Of a stretch of 64,000 nt of DNA, positions 24,904 through 38,400 are shown piece after piece; positions within the stretch are counted from its first letter, which is position 1; the number at the start of each line of letters is the position of its first letter. The stretch comes from Setaria digitata. Its lineage: Eukaryota > Nematoda > Chromadorea > Rhabditida > Setariidae. The notes beneath the pieces were generated by a model. It was not told where the DNA came from, searched no databases, and saw only the letters and a program-made list of their open reading frames with translations. The stretch is from contig RCAB01000121.1 of NCBI GenBank assembly GCA_003640385.1, positions 1 through 64,000 on the forward strand, in the 5' to 3' direction. A program made the translations under genes and the position numbers.

Positions 24904-27900
24904 ATGACAACCACTGACCTTGCCAATGTCCTGGGTAGTGTACATTTGAGCGGTGGAGACAGTCTACCTGGCTGGAGGGATACTCTACCTGCACCGATGA
25001 TTTCCAGAAGTGAAATAAGCATATGGAGTGTGTTGAAGAAGTGCATTGGAAAGGTAGGAATTGCTTTCTTTCTTGCCCTTCATTTCCTCTTTCAGACAAT
25101 GAATAAATCATATGGAGAAATATGACTTAAACTAGAGATATGAAGTGGTATTTGATCGACATCAACAATGCTTCAGCCACTAAGTTGTCTAGTATTTTCA
25201 GGATTTAACGCGAATTTCTGTTCCGGTAGTTTTTAATGAACCGCTAAGTTTCCTGCAACGTCTCGCGGAATACATGGAGTATGCTGAATTATTAGAAGAA
25301 GCAAATAAATGCACAGATCCTATTGAAAGATTTGAGGTAAAGTAGAGTAATTTGATTGTTGCGTAAACTCCTAAGGTTTCAAGTGGAACGCTTGTATTTT
25401 ATTTAATTAGGAGGGAAATTCATGTATGGATATCGTTTTAGCTAGTGATATTTTCGAAAACTCTATCAGTCTCCTTTCTTTGAAATGAAGTCGCGGTGCG
25501 CTAAAATAAGATTAAATTTATTAGCTTGACTTTACTGATTGAAATAAATGCAAGCCTGTTACAGAATGTTGTGGCATTCATTGTTTCATCACTTTCTTGC
25601 AATTACATGCGATTATCGAAGCCATTCAATCCTTTATGGTTTGAAACTTATGAATTAGATCGGTAAGTTGCATATATGAATGTTTAAAGATGGATACATA
25701 TATGGATAAAGTACATTCCAGTCCTTGAAAAAATTTAGGTAATGTTTGAGTTCCTCTCAGAAGTGAGTGCTTCAATATTTTCCAGGAATCATCATTTTGA
25801 AAAGCTTTCTTGTCCTCGTTTTTATAATATACTAAAGTCTTGGTTTATCGTACGATGAACTCATTGTAAAATAAGCTGTCAAGTTTTGCAGTAACAATAG
25901 TTTGCCTTCCCAATGAACAGAATATATTCCTCAACACAATGTCAATTAGAAGAAAAGATTTGAAAAAGTAGTATTGTATTTGCGAATTANCCTTCCTCAA
26001 TACAATGTCAATTAGAAGAAAAGATTTGAAAAAGTAGTATTGTATTTGCGAATTAGTGTTTCAGTTTTATAGAACTGAAGAAAGTGGTTATCGGTTCATT
26101 GCTGAGCAAGTAAGCCATCATCCGCCCAAATCTGCTTTTCATGCTGAATCCAAAAGTTATGAGTTTGATGGTGTTGTTTCACCACGATTAAAATTATGGG
26201 GATCAAGTGTTGAAGTGCAGCCATCAGGGAACTTTCAACTTAAACTGTTGAAGTTTATTTTTTTCTTTGATTTTAATTATCCAACCTTGCAGAACCTTAG
26301 AAGTTATGGAAATGCTCTTTTCGTTTAGCATGAGATTTGTTGTCATTTTGATTTTTACTGACTTCTGTTTTTCAGTCACGGTGAAATTTATACGTGGAAA
26401 ACGCTGAACGTCACTGTTCATAATATTGTTATGGGCCAGATATATATACAGATGGTAAATTACATTCTACACAGTCTCTATTATTTGGGATTAAGACACT
26501 TTTAGTTTTTAAATATTTATTTAATAAAAAGTAAATATTTTTTCAGGAAGGTCATCTTCATATACATTGTAACATGGGACTCGATTGTAAATTGTCGTTT
26601 AAAAATAGCGACAGTGGGCCTTCGAGAGAGAGTACCTTTTTTCAAGGATTCATTTCAAAACAGTTCGTTTACGATTTTAAACGTAGACAAATCAATTTTT
26701 ACTTTCTATCCTTAAAAGTGTTTATCTATTTTACACTTAGACCGCTTTCAGTAACAAAACATTACGAGCAATATACGGGAATTGGACATCATTTCTTGCC
26801 TCTTGTGAGACTATCAATTTTGAGTGTCGATATACTGATTGGTTGGAAATTATCAAACAGTTTTTCCAAAATTGTTGTGTTTCGGTAGGCCCATTTCTTA
26901 CATTATCTGCGCGTTTTTTTTGTATCCACTAATATTTTTTGGTCATTCTCAAAGAGCTTTCAACTGTTTTATCAAAAATTATTGAGAAAATTGCAGAAAA
27001 ACATTCCCTTAATTCAAGGATCAAGGCTGTTATGGAAAAGTCGTCCTCGACCTGCGAATTCATCAGTGGTAAGCCTCTTTTGATAAATGGATTTGACAGA
27101 TTGTTATGAAAAAAAGCTTGATTTGAATTCTTTTTCAGGTTATTTTATTCCAAGCAGTCTGTGTTCCAGTTCATAATATTTCCATTTTCAGATGTACAAT
27201 TTTACTTTATTTACATTCCTTTTAAATGATCCATCTGGCATAACTGATTTGTTACCTCCAACTGATAGTCGCCGAAGGCCTGACATACGTTTGTTGGAAG
27301 AGGGTCAAACAGGTTAGTGTTTCTTTTTCTTGGAGCTTGAATTTGATTTTTGTTTCCTTTTCATCTTTTTTCGTCTTTTTTTTCTAAAGTCATGTTTAAT
27401 TTTTCATCTTACACAATTATATGGCATTGTTGGAAAGGGAATAAAGCTGTGATGAAAATGAGTTTCTATTGAAAATTCACCCGTTTTTATTGTGGCAGCA
27501 TAAAATGCAAAAAAAAAAAAGCTTCGTAAAAGCTGATGAAGTTTTCTTGTTGATGAAATATTATGAAAAGCTGATGAAATTTTACTTGTTCTTATGAAAT
27601 CTCATTTAAATGTTTAGAAGCAGCTGAGAAGGAGAAAGAGCGTCTGGAAGTTAAACAAAGACAAGCTCGTACTTTGATGAAGAAAGCACAGGAAAAATTG
27701 CCGAAGTAAGTTTAAAATTTCGTACGAAAAATTGCAGCGTTTTCTTTAAATATCTTCTAAAATTTTTTGTCTGAATGACAGAAAATAGATCTTTGTCTTT
27801 ATTCGGTTTTAAATACAAGATTTCAAAGGTTTCCTTACTGACTCCTGTGCTAATTTCCAGGTGGTTTAAGAGGATGGATGAGATTTCGAAAGATGAGTTA

Positions 27901-27963
27901 TCGTGGGTTTTCACTCATAAATACTGGGATCGTGAATACTGTGATTGCGAAAACATTTATTGA
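24904..27963 (+). CDS. Oxysterol-binding protein-related protein (ORP1/ORP2 type), 429 aa
   Basis: Cytosolic lipid-transfer protein exchanging sterol or phospholipid against phosphoinositides at membrane contacts. Eleven exons join in phase: 24904-25053, 25202-25336, 25565-25662, 26073-26252, 26376-26454, 26547-26666, 26741-26884, 26997-27068, 27192-27312, 27618-27705, 27861-27963; the 26666 donor is the least certain. The OSBP fingerprint EQVSHHPP is at residues 139-146 with the phosphoinositide-binding HH pair. Other family blocks are VVFNEPLSFLQRLAEYMEY, KPFNP (114-118), IYGNWTSFL, QGSRLLW and PPTDSRRRPDIR, ending in a charged helix and WFKR...HKYWDREYC. No PH domain, ankyrin repeats or FFAT motif is seen, so it is a short ORP like mammalian ORP2 (480 aa). 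The usual NPLLGETYE is NPLWFETYE here, replacing the conserved Leu-Gly. A poly-A signal AATAAA is at 28016-28021. A single-N join lies in the intron before exon 4. Confidence 0.93.
25928..26055. other. Single-N assembly join with unmerged overlap
   Basis: An N at 25990 separates two copies of the same roughly 62-base sequence (25928-25989 and 25994-26055) differing at one position. This is what results when two contigs with overlapping ends are joined by one N instead of merged. It falls inside an ORP intron and ends 17 bases before the next exon, so coding sequence is intact. Confidence 0.85.
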
Positions 27964-28015
27964 TGCGTTTCAAATTATCCGGTCTTAAAATCAAATCAAA
28001 GAAAAAGGCTTTCAT

Positions 28016-28021
28016 AATAAA
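28016..28021 (+). terminator. Poly-A signal of the ORP gene
   Basis: AATAAA about 53 bases after the ORP stop codon, the expected position and form for nematode 3' end processing. Confidence 0.6.
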
Positions 28022-29871
28022 AATTCATATTTTGAATCACGAATGACATTAAATCCGTTGTAGTTGGCGTCTGTTGGTTGATTAATGCGTTGAAGGATCT
28101 TTAATTCGAGTTTAACGTTATGGTATAGATAAGCATTTATTTCAGTTAATGCCAATATTTTGTCAGTTATTATTTGTTTGGTGTTTTTTGTTAACGGCTT
28201 TGTAATTTGTAATTTATAAGTTTCATTTGGTGAGTTGAAACATGGTATTTTACCCCCGCATTAGTAATATTTCAGGCTTTCTGTGTGTATAGTGTTACTT
28301 TGTGTTTCCATCAAATTCTTTTTAATGCAAAGTACATTTACTATTGTTTTATTCAGTTGCCATGAATTTAGAATCTTTCATTTTTTGAGATGGTAGGTAT
28401 GTTTCCGATTTGACTGGAGTTCAAGGGACCACTATCTTATCAGATTTCAGTGCTATCTTAGATCACAGTTTGTTTTCTTTCGTTTCAAATTTTACATTTA
28501 TATATTATATTGAGTTCAGTGTAAGCGAAACTAGCGACTGGTAGAAAAATGTTTCGAAATTTTGCCGGATATATGTATAACATAACTATGTGACTGTTTT
28601 AATTTTCCTGGTGCGTCATTTCACTTTTTTTTTTTTTTTTTTCGTTTTTCATTCCATTTCATAAGACATTAACCCATTATCTGAGTTTGAAGTGTAAACC
28701 TATGGTTGTGAGAGCATTTAAAGCAAGATTTATATTTTTGCGCTGCAATAAATTAGAATTGGTTCTTTCTAGTCAAACAAAACCCGGGATTGTTTGTGCA
28801 TCAAATTATGGAAAATTAGCCGTATATTGGAGAAAGAAAGGGAATAGAAAATAATCGAAAATAAGCTGAATTCATATTTGTCGACAATACAGTTGATTTT
28901 TATCGAGTGAGGGTAGATTTTTTGCTATTTCCTTTTACATGGATATCTATTCAATAGTGTCTTAATTAAGTCTCATCACTACCGTTGCCAGTCAGGTCGT
29001 ATATGAGGACTAGAAATGTCTGTATCGAATAATATACCTTTAAAGTGTGAAGCACAGATTGCGTCATTTTGCAGATGTTGTAGAGAGTGTACCTCTTTCA
29101 CTCTGGAATTGGCTGAAATTGATGACGGAATTTCCTAGAATTCGGTAGCTTGTTGTTTCGAAGTGATTTCATGTCACAAATGGAGCGCAAAGTGTGCACA
29201 TATATATATATTTTTTTTTATCAGCAATTTAAGTGTTCGCTTGATGAGAATATTTTGAAACATGAGATTTTAATAGTTCTTCCAACCTTACCGGGTGTGT
29301 TTTAAAATGTTAAAACATTGGCGATTGCATTTCCTCCTGCAAGCTCTTTGACAGTAACATTGTCCATATATTATCAGTTATGTGATAGCACAATGAAGAA
29401 GGAGTGCCATCGTTGATGGAATGCGCAGAAATGATGTTTAATTTGATAATCAATAAATTATTTATCGATTGAAATTTATACGAAGCTAATAATTCCGATG
29501 CATTTGCTTTTCTTCACAGGAAGATTTGTTATTGTCACGAATGAACTTTTCAATTACTGCCTGAAAATATTATTGCACGGTCAGAATAGTAATTTAATTA
29601 TTGCCTGGGCAATTGGTTGAAAAAAAAAAAAAAGCTGTTATTTCAAACAAACAAGACATGAATCCAAAATGTGATGGAGGGTTCCGGTAAGTGGCAAAGT
29701 TCAATTATCTAGACAATTGCAAATAGAATTTAAGTGGATTTAATTTTAAGTTTCAAACAGGTAGCAGTATTTGATGTGCCATAAAACACCTGTTAAAACA
29801 AGTTAATGTAAAAATGAACTACTAGTTGAATCCAGAACTGACTACTGGATATTTGCAGGATGATATTTAAC

Positions 29872-30086
29872 CATCGCAATTAACAGCAGTGACAAACATT
29901 TCATAATTTCCATACACATTATTTTTGAAATTTATGTTTTAACTCTATGATCTTCCGTTACCTTTCAGCATTGGGATNTCATCGCAATTAACAGCAGTGA
30001 CAAACATTTCATAATTTCCATACACAATATTTTTGAAATTTATGTTTTAACTCTATGATCTTCCGTTACCTTTCAGCATTGGGATA
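29872..30086. other. Second single-N assembly join with unmerged overlap
   Basis: An N at 29978 is flanked by two copies of a sequence of about 106 bases beginning CATCGCAATTAACAGCAG, nearly identical. As with the join at 25990, the local duplication is almost certainly an assembly artefact. It lies in intergenic sequence. Confidence 0.85.
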
Positions 30087-33000
30087 TCAAACTTCATTTT
30101 CTGCTAATTATTACTAGCAAGCAAATTTTAGAAAGAAAAAAGAATATATTGGATGAACGATGCTGTGATGAGAAAGATCTCGATAACAGCTTGTAGCTGT
30201 TTGCTAATTTATTTCAACAGAAATTAATTAGCAAGGAGAAGTTTTTATCTTGTCAGCCTTAGACAATTATATAATTTTTCTTTTTTGTATTATCAATTAA
30301 TCAGTGCGTCTTTCAGGCAATTCAACAATAAGAATTTTTTTTGAATCGCCTCATTGCTTCAATCAGCTTTTCAATTATTGTTATTTTAAGAATTCTTTAA
30401 ATTTCAAAATTCTATCATATTTTATATTAACAATTTATTTTTTTTCTCTAAAGATTTTCTACTTGAACATTTTTAATTTTTCGCCAATCTTTTTTTTTTG
30501 TCTGTTTATGAAACTGAATACACTTCATTAAATTTATTCAGTTCAGTTCCAGTAAAGTTGATTAAATGAAACGGTGCTGCTCGTTTTCGGAAATCTCTCT
30601 TTTTTCCAATGCTAATTCCAATATTTAGTAGCATTTCTTATTGAAATATTCTTAATTAATTACCTTCGGACCAGTTGCTCATCTTTCGAACCGAACAGAG
30701 TCGAATTTCTTTCATGTAGAACTTTTTATAAGAGTTCTTCATATTAATAAAAATTCGAGCCTTTTACCTGTTGGCGTTTTTTTTTCTCTCTCTCTTTGTC
30801 TTGGATATTGTAATCTATAAAATGAAATATACTATGTCAAACTTAAACTTTTGAAAGTTAGAGCTTTTTCTCCAACCATAACTTTTTCATCTTAAAATTA
30901 TACAATTAAATCTGTTTGTCACACATGAAATGAACAAACTGCTGTATTACCAGCTATTTCATTGAATTCTATCGAATATTTGCTTCAGTCATTGGATATT
31001 TGGAATGAGCCAAAGAAAGTTCACAAGATGTTTGATTTTCTAGGCCATAATAATATTTCATTAAAATCTTTTAAATCATGCGATATTACTTTTATTTATT
31101 CAAAAATTGAAATTTTTGCTCTAGAAATATTCTACTGATAAAAGAAGCCAGAGAGAAAAATGCTCATTACAATAATAATAATAACTCTCGAATGGGTTGT
31201 GCTCGTACTGTGAATGATGGATAGACTGCTTCTAATTTGATTTTTACTTCCACATCTGTTCTTAGTGCACCTTCACGTTAGATGAACTTTCAGATAAAAT
31301 ATATTTTGATTCATTAATTACCTTATTTTGACTGTCTAATAATATCAACTCACGTAACAAGTGGAACTGTTCTTGAGCACTTCAGGAAGCCTGTTCTTTT
31401 TGGTAGAGTCTAGCATTCAATTAGCATGTCATGTCATTTTGAGTTCCGGAACTGTGCTGAATAACAATTCTTTCCAACTAGGGCGTGTCGAATTATTGCC
31501 TTTATAACGAGATAGTTGCAATATTTAAGCACTTTCTCTCTTGTTATTTAACTATTTCGATTAAACGCTGATTCGATTTCTAACTTGAACCACAGATCTA
31601 GATTCTAACTTTCCTTTCTCTGTGAAAGTTAGCTTTTTTTCGAGCTGTTATTTTGGGTTAAAATGAGTGAACTAATATATGAGCTAGAAATGGCATTCTC
31701 ATGACTTATCTTGATTTAATTGTCTTACCATTCTAAAAAATTAATGTCTCAGTACTTGATCTTCAACATACATTTTTCTGAAAAACTAAAACTTAGCCAA
31801 GTTTTTGACATGCGATATCTTAACAGTAAATATTCTTATATTAGTGATAATATTTTTAAATTTAACCTCTAAAAGATTTTGCATAATTTTCTGGGAGTTA
31901 ATTTAATCATGTTTAAACCGAAATGCTTACATTAATTTCAATTTCCGATGATATAAATGATATAGGACAAATAGCTCATGAAACATATTTATCTAAAATT
32001 CATGAAATGGAAAATGACCTGAAGATCTACGTCTCTTTAAAAGGATCACAACTGTCTGTTAAATGAGTTATTCCTTCTCAGTAAGTTACCACTGGAAAGT
32101 TCCAACTGTTCTCATCCCACAGCTGTTCGTTTCTTCAGCTTTTTTTTTTTTACTTTTTTTTTTTTACTTTTTGTTTTTTTTTTTTTTTTTTTACCCAACT
32201 CTTCGTGAAACTTCCAAAGTCCTTTGCTCAAAAAAACGATACCGAAGAGTTTTGGCAAAGAGCGCTTCTAATGCCAAGCTCAATCTTTAGAACTTCTGCA
32301 CTACGATGATTGATTAACCCACCTGTAGCGAAGAAATTTATGGACAGCCAAATGATGGAATGCCAACGTTAAAGCATTTCACGTGACCTAGATACGCCAC
32401 AGCTAAAGCAAAAAGTTCTTTTTTTTTTTTTTCCAAAGGAAACAAGAATTCCGGAACAAGACAAAACTAAGCAAAATTTGAAATTAAGATTAGATCATAG
32501 CATCTATCATCAGCACAACATTCTAATGTTGAAAAGGGTGTATAGCTCGTTTTGCCGTTTATTTAATCATTTCTCGCATCCATTACACTCTTCCTGCTTC
32601 GATCTTTTTTGCTTACATCGAAAAATTCTATAATTTTTTAGTGGTCGAATAAGATTCACCAATTGTTTTCTCGCCTAATAAATCTCATAAAAAATGCATA
32701 TTTTGCAACTATTCTTAATTAACTGCAAGTTTCTTTTATAATTAAAACAAATAATTCCCAATGGTTTGTTAGTTGATGTTGTTGAAAATGAAGCTGAGGT
32801 GCAAGGTTGCTTTTAATTTTAAAAGACAATTCACTTCTTTAATTCATAATACTAAAAAAAAAAAAAAAAAAAAAAAAAAGTGAGAGAAATAAATAAGCAT
32901 CCTTCTGAACAGACTGAAATAAAACGATTGCACTGCACAATTTAACATTTAAATTCATTTCTCCTAATGGAATCTTTACTTCTATCTCTTATTTTAATCT

Positions 33001-34452
33001 CGAAATTTTCATTAGCTAAACATTTCTATACTTCATTAAGTGTATACGATATGTATATTTGATGATCATTCGCAGCTATTCGATCACAAATTTTCATAAC
33101 TTGTTATTTTCTAAGCTGTACATGACGAAGTTAAAATTCTTAATTACACTTCAGATGTATCCTCTCCTAGTATCTCAGAGAAAACATCATTTTATCTGCA
33201 TCCATGACATGCATTTTCTATTTGAAAGATATTTCTATTGGTGCTTGCTTTTAGTTTTCATCCTTCAAACAAATAAACAATGTAGCTTGTGTGTCTCTTT
33301 TCCATTATGAATTGTTTTTCTAAATTTCAGTTTTTAAAAATTGTTTTAAATTTTCATTGGAGTTTAAATTCATTCTCATTTAAAGCTCCATAAAGAATGT
33401 GCACTTTTAGATCATAATAGAAAAGACTGAGAATTTCTTAAGTTCAAAATAATTGTGATATTTTTTTGAAAGTTTAAAACAAAATATTCAGCAGTCTTGT
33501 GCAATTCACGGAATTCTATGGTTTCATTTCAAGCCAGTGAAAGTTCGATTGCAAACTTTGATGAGTTCACAATAGATGTTGTCTTACCGAAAGGCTTTAA
33601 CAGAAAATTGTTATAAGTAATTACTACGGCTTTAACTTAAAGCTCAAATTTTAGTCTATGAAGACTTGAACTTAAACATAGCTTTCTTTATTCACCATTC
33701 AGTACTATCAAGTCCTCACTTGTAACATTCCTTCTTTTGCTGGAAGAATAAGATTACTTTCATTTTCAGGTATTTCCATTTTCGTTTCTCATTAATTTCT
33801 TTCTTTTTTTTTTTTTTTTTGCATTACTAATTGTTTTAATTTTCACACAAACTACACACTCGCAGAGAAAAGATACAGAAAATTCATGTGAAATGAACAG
33901 ATCTAATTACAATTAACCAGCTTGTTCAAAACAAAAATGTTGCGCAGAAGGTTAAATTACTTCCGTATAAATTCATCTTTGAAACAGAAAAAGTGCGATG
34001 CCATCCGTCATTCTTTTTCTTTTTGCTCCTGTTTCGAAAACACTGTTTTTATCTCAAATTCCGATTACTGCCCTGATAGTGATTGATATTGTAAATGTGG
34101 CAGCTTCGATATATTTCTTATTTGAAAGACTTAATTAACATAAAAGTTGTTTCTATTTGAAAGCGAGACCAAGTAAAACTATTTTCAAGAAAATATCCAT
34201 GGCATGTCGTATTTGTGTGTAATAGATGCATAATTAATGAGGCTACTGATTATTAACGAGTTTATAAATTCTTCTTTAGCGGTATTTTTCCAATGAACCG
34301 AATGATAACTTCCATTTGAATTGAAACGATTTCTGTAAGGTATTCAAATCCTTTTATTTCAATAAGTGCAAGAAAATTTTATTAATTGTACTGTCATGGT
34401 TGGAAATGACGAATATTTATGCCTCTTGCAGTTAAAGAAAATGTCATTTAAA

Positions 34453-34506
34453 AATAATTACACTAACTATTAGATGAGCATAATTACACTAACTATTAGA
34501 TGGGCA
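34453..34506. repeat. 28-bp tandem duplication
   Basis: CATAATTACACTAACTATTA plus a short tail occurs twice in a row with one difference at the end. It is a minor intergenic repeat. Confidence 0.7.
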
Positions 34507-35449
34507 CAAAACAAATTTTATTTTTTTTTTAATTAGCATAGTCTAGGAGTAGTTAGACTTCAGGAAATCTGACAGTTGGTTAGAAATACCGTTCAGAAAA
34601 AAGTATTTGCTTAACATATTTCTTTTTTTTGATACTTGATGTACTTAGTTTAAAATAATTATATAACAAAGAAAAGTTTTAGATGAATGGTAATCACAAC
34701 GTTTATTAATGGTGTAATTAATTAGTAGGATGAAGCAAAAAATAAAAATAAAAATATCAAAATAATTCCATCTGGTATAATTTGATATGATAGCTAGTCT
34801 AATTGCCATTTTTCTTCAGATTAGTTTTTCGTACAGAAATAAAAATTTTAAATTTTAATGAGAGGTGCGTGCTTGCTACTAAGCTGAGAAAATATTGCAT
34901 TTTGAAAATGAAAGAGGGCTCAGAATCGGACCAAAGGATAAATTAGAAATTATTTTGTCAGCTGACATCTTAAATCTTCTCTGATAAACAGAAATGCTAA
35001 AATATGACTAATTGATTGTTTCTTTCAGTCTTTAGACCTGTATCTACAGTGATCTTCTATCAGTGATAAATTTTTGAGTGGAAAATTTGCTTCAGTGATT
35101 ATGAAATTATTATTCATTCAAATTTGATGAGGCCATCATAATTTTAAAGAAATCAGTCAGATAATCCTTTATTTACTATTTTAATGTAATGCAAACAGTT
35201 GACAGAAACAATTTGATCGCATTTAATACCAGTTTATCATTTATCATTTATCACAAACAACAACAAACTGTTACAAACATTTATCAATCATTTAGTTGTA
35301 TGTTTGATCACATCATTAATTATATAGTCATAAAATTTTTCTACTATTATTTTAAGGTCATTTCATATTTTTCCAATTCATCGTATTTTGCTTATTTCAT
35401 TTCCGGAAAAAAAATTCCGAAAAAATTTTTTAGATTGACATATCAAGAC

Positions 35450-38400
35450 ATGCTACTTGTTACAGTTGCGGCAGTACTGCTACATATTGTCGGTAAGTAT
35501 TTGTTAGCTACCGTTTGCTCCATATGAATTCCGAATTGTCCAATCAGAAATTATTGTTAGGAAGTTTGTTTGTCAGATGATCAGATGATAAACGCAGAGA
35601 TGATAAATTTCGATTCTTTTAACTAATTATTTTCCAGACGTTTGAATTTGAAAACGAAGAAAAAAGAAGCTGTTCCAAAATTTTTCATCATTTTTGAGGT
35701 GCAAATAAATTTGGTTACGATTTGAACAATGGTCCCAGTACCTGGAAAGGTATATGCCAAACTGGAAAACGTCAATCTCCCATTGATATTAGAGCATTTG
35801 AAATCGAATTTGCATCATTAGCACCGTTGTCGTTTATAAACTATGAACGTACTGGTGATATTGTCTTAGCAAATAACGGACATACAGGTTTGCTAATTAA
35901 TTTTTCGAAATATTTGAAATCATTTGTCAATATTTCACTTACTCATTACTTTTCAATAATTTTTAAAAGAATTTTTCCGGACTTAAAATGCGCTGAAATC
36001 GCGTGCAATGGGAAGTAAGTAATTTTGATGTCATCTTTCTCATAAATAATGCTACATTCATCAATTGTGAGCAGTATTAGTTGCTTTAAAATGATGATAT
36101 CATTTATTTATTATGCTTTTATTCCTTCAATCATAGAATTTTTCATCTGATAATAATTAATGCTAAACTTCCGCATAGCAAGTTGCAAATTCAAATCAGA
36201 AAGATCCGGTATTGCTAAAGATCCGATCCGCCGGTATTTCTAAAGATCTGTAAAAACAGACGCTGTCTTGGTGGCACATATGTTTCACATTTCAGCTATT
36301 TCTGTATTACTTCTTAGTAAAATCATTTCATTTTATTGCACTCTAATCAGAACAAACAATCTTTGTGATATGATAATCTTTAAATTGATTTCAGTAATTG
36401 GTACTGGATTTGAAAAATGGGGTGAGAAACGTCCGTATATTTCCGGTGGCAATCTTAATGGTACTTACTATTTGTCACAGTTTCACTTCCATTGGTCACA
36501 GCAAAATAATACTGGCAGTGAACATACTATTGCATCGTTGCATTATCCTGCTGAGGTAAATAAATCGTAATTAATTGCCCATTTCTCTTTTCATCACCTT
36601 TTTTTAATCATTACTAATAAAAATATTTGATTGTTATTAGTTCATAATCTCGTCTTTCTGCGCTTTCTGCTAATTATATTCATATTTGCTCATCTCAACT
36701 GCACTGCTAATTAATAGTTTTACAATAATCGAACTGTTACAAGGAATCGTACTGATACTGAAACTAATTGGAATTTAACGAGTTCAAAAGAAAGCTAGTT
36801 CTGAATGAACTTCGTCAAGATTTTAATCTAGAAAGAGCTATGATGTATCTGTTCCTGTTAATTGCTCACCACAGCAGTATATACAATTGTATATATATTT
36901 CCGGTTTTGTTCTAGCTGCATTTGGTACATATAAAGAAAAATCCGGTAGAAGATGAAGTGAATACCATTGCTGTAGTGGGTGCCTTCATAAGACTTGATG
37001 ATCATGCCGATTCCTTGCAAAATCTTAAACCACATGTTTTAAGTATCAAGATGCCCGGTTTGTTTTCACTTAGCTGATTTATATTCATAAACTGATTCTG
37101 ACTGATCAGATCTTCATTAGAATATAAAAAAAAAAAGCGATCAGAATTTGTTTTTGCTTTGACTATTATTAGTTTATTAAGTTTTCCTCGTAAAATCAGG
37201 CGCTATATTTCCGATAAATTTATGATAGATTTTAAAATGAAGTTGTCCAAGTAAATAATAGCATGTTAAGGAGGAAAATTTAAAAAAAAAAAATGAGTTT
37301 AAATTCTGCCGATCTATTTTGATACTTCGATTAAATTTTCGCATTGTTTAATTGCAGAGACGGAAAGTATGATACCTGATTTTAGCGCTAACTCGCTGCT
37401 TCCAGTACGTAAGGAAAATTTCTACAGGTATGAAGGATCACTTACAACACCTGGCTGTGATGAAGCTGTAGTGTGGACATTAATGGCTGATCCTATCTCA
37501 GCAACTCCATCCCAAGTAACTCATTCATCATTAATTTTATCAATAAACTAGAAAGATTAATTAAATCCTGCCAATAAGAAAGGTTGAAATGAGCTGCACA
37601 GAATGTACATTCTGATTTCGGATCAGTCGAAGTATTTCTTTTCATTTGAGCTTCTCTCCCAGTTACCTTGGCACACTTCTCTACTTCTGTTAAAGCATAT
37701 ACCGCTAATTAAATTACAGTAGACTTTGGAAAGCCGATATGAACTTGTTCCTCTCTGATCACATCTTATTATTCCACCAGAAGCAGTTTCAAAAAGATTT
37801 CTCTTTGATGCTTGGAATAGTGTACTCAACAAAAACCATTTCAGTGTTAAGTAACAAACAAAAATTAGTTCTCACCAAAGTTGCTCACATTTGTGAGGTT
37901 TTGAAACAGTTAGGTGAAATTTTTAATTCACTTCTTTCATACTGATTTTTACCTTTAAAGTAATTCATTCCAGTAATAATTTACTCTGAATAGCTTCAAC
38001 TTCACTTGTATTTAGAAAAGAAGAAAAAAGAAATCGGTTCATTTTTTATTTAATGTATTGTTAGAACCAAAATGTGAAACGTGGATATTGATTTTATCAA
38101 GCCTTGAAAGATTTTTTTGAAAAATTTGTTTTTAAATGACTGGTATCTGTATTGCTAAAATGAAAACTAACAATACACATACCGTTTTGATTTTAATGCT
38201 GCCTTAGTATTTTAACTAATTACTTCTTCAACTAAAGTTATGATCAGACTAGATTGATAATCTTTTATTATTGTGAGCTAGAAGTTATTAAAATTCTAAA
38301 TCAAATTAATCATTCAAGAAATTAGCCTATCTGAAGTGCTACAGTAAATACCTCATATGGATTTGAAATCTCTTTGCACATGGTGCTTGAAATTCTAAGT

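Larger units (their letters stand above)
27964..35449. other. Gene-poor interval between the ORP and carbonic anhydrase genes
   Basis: About 7.5 kb. Apart from the ORP 3' UTR, the contig join at 29872-30086, long homopolymers (for example poly-T at 28624-28642, poly-A at 32852-32879) and a 28-bp duplication near 34453-34506, I see nothing supportable. Short open frames are AT-rich and have no splice-consistent partners. Confidence 0.55.
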
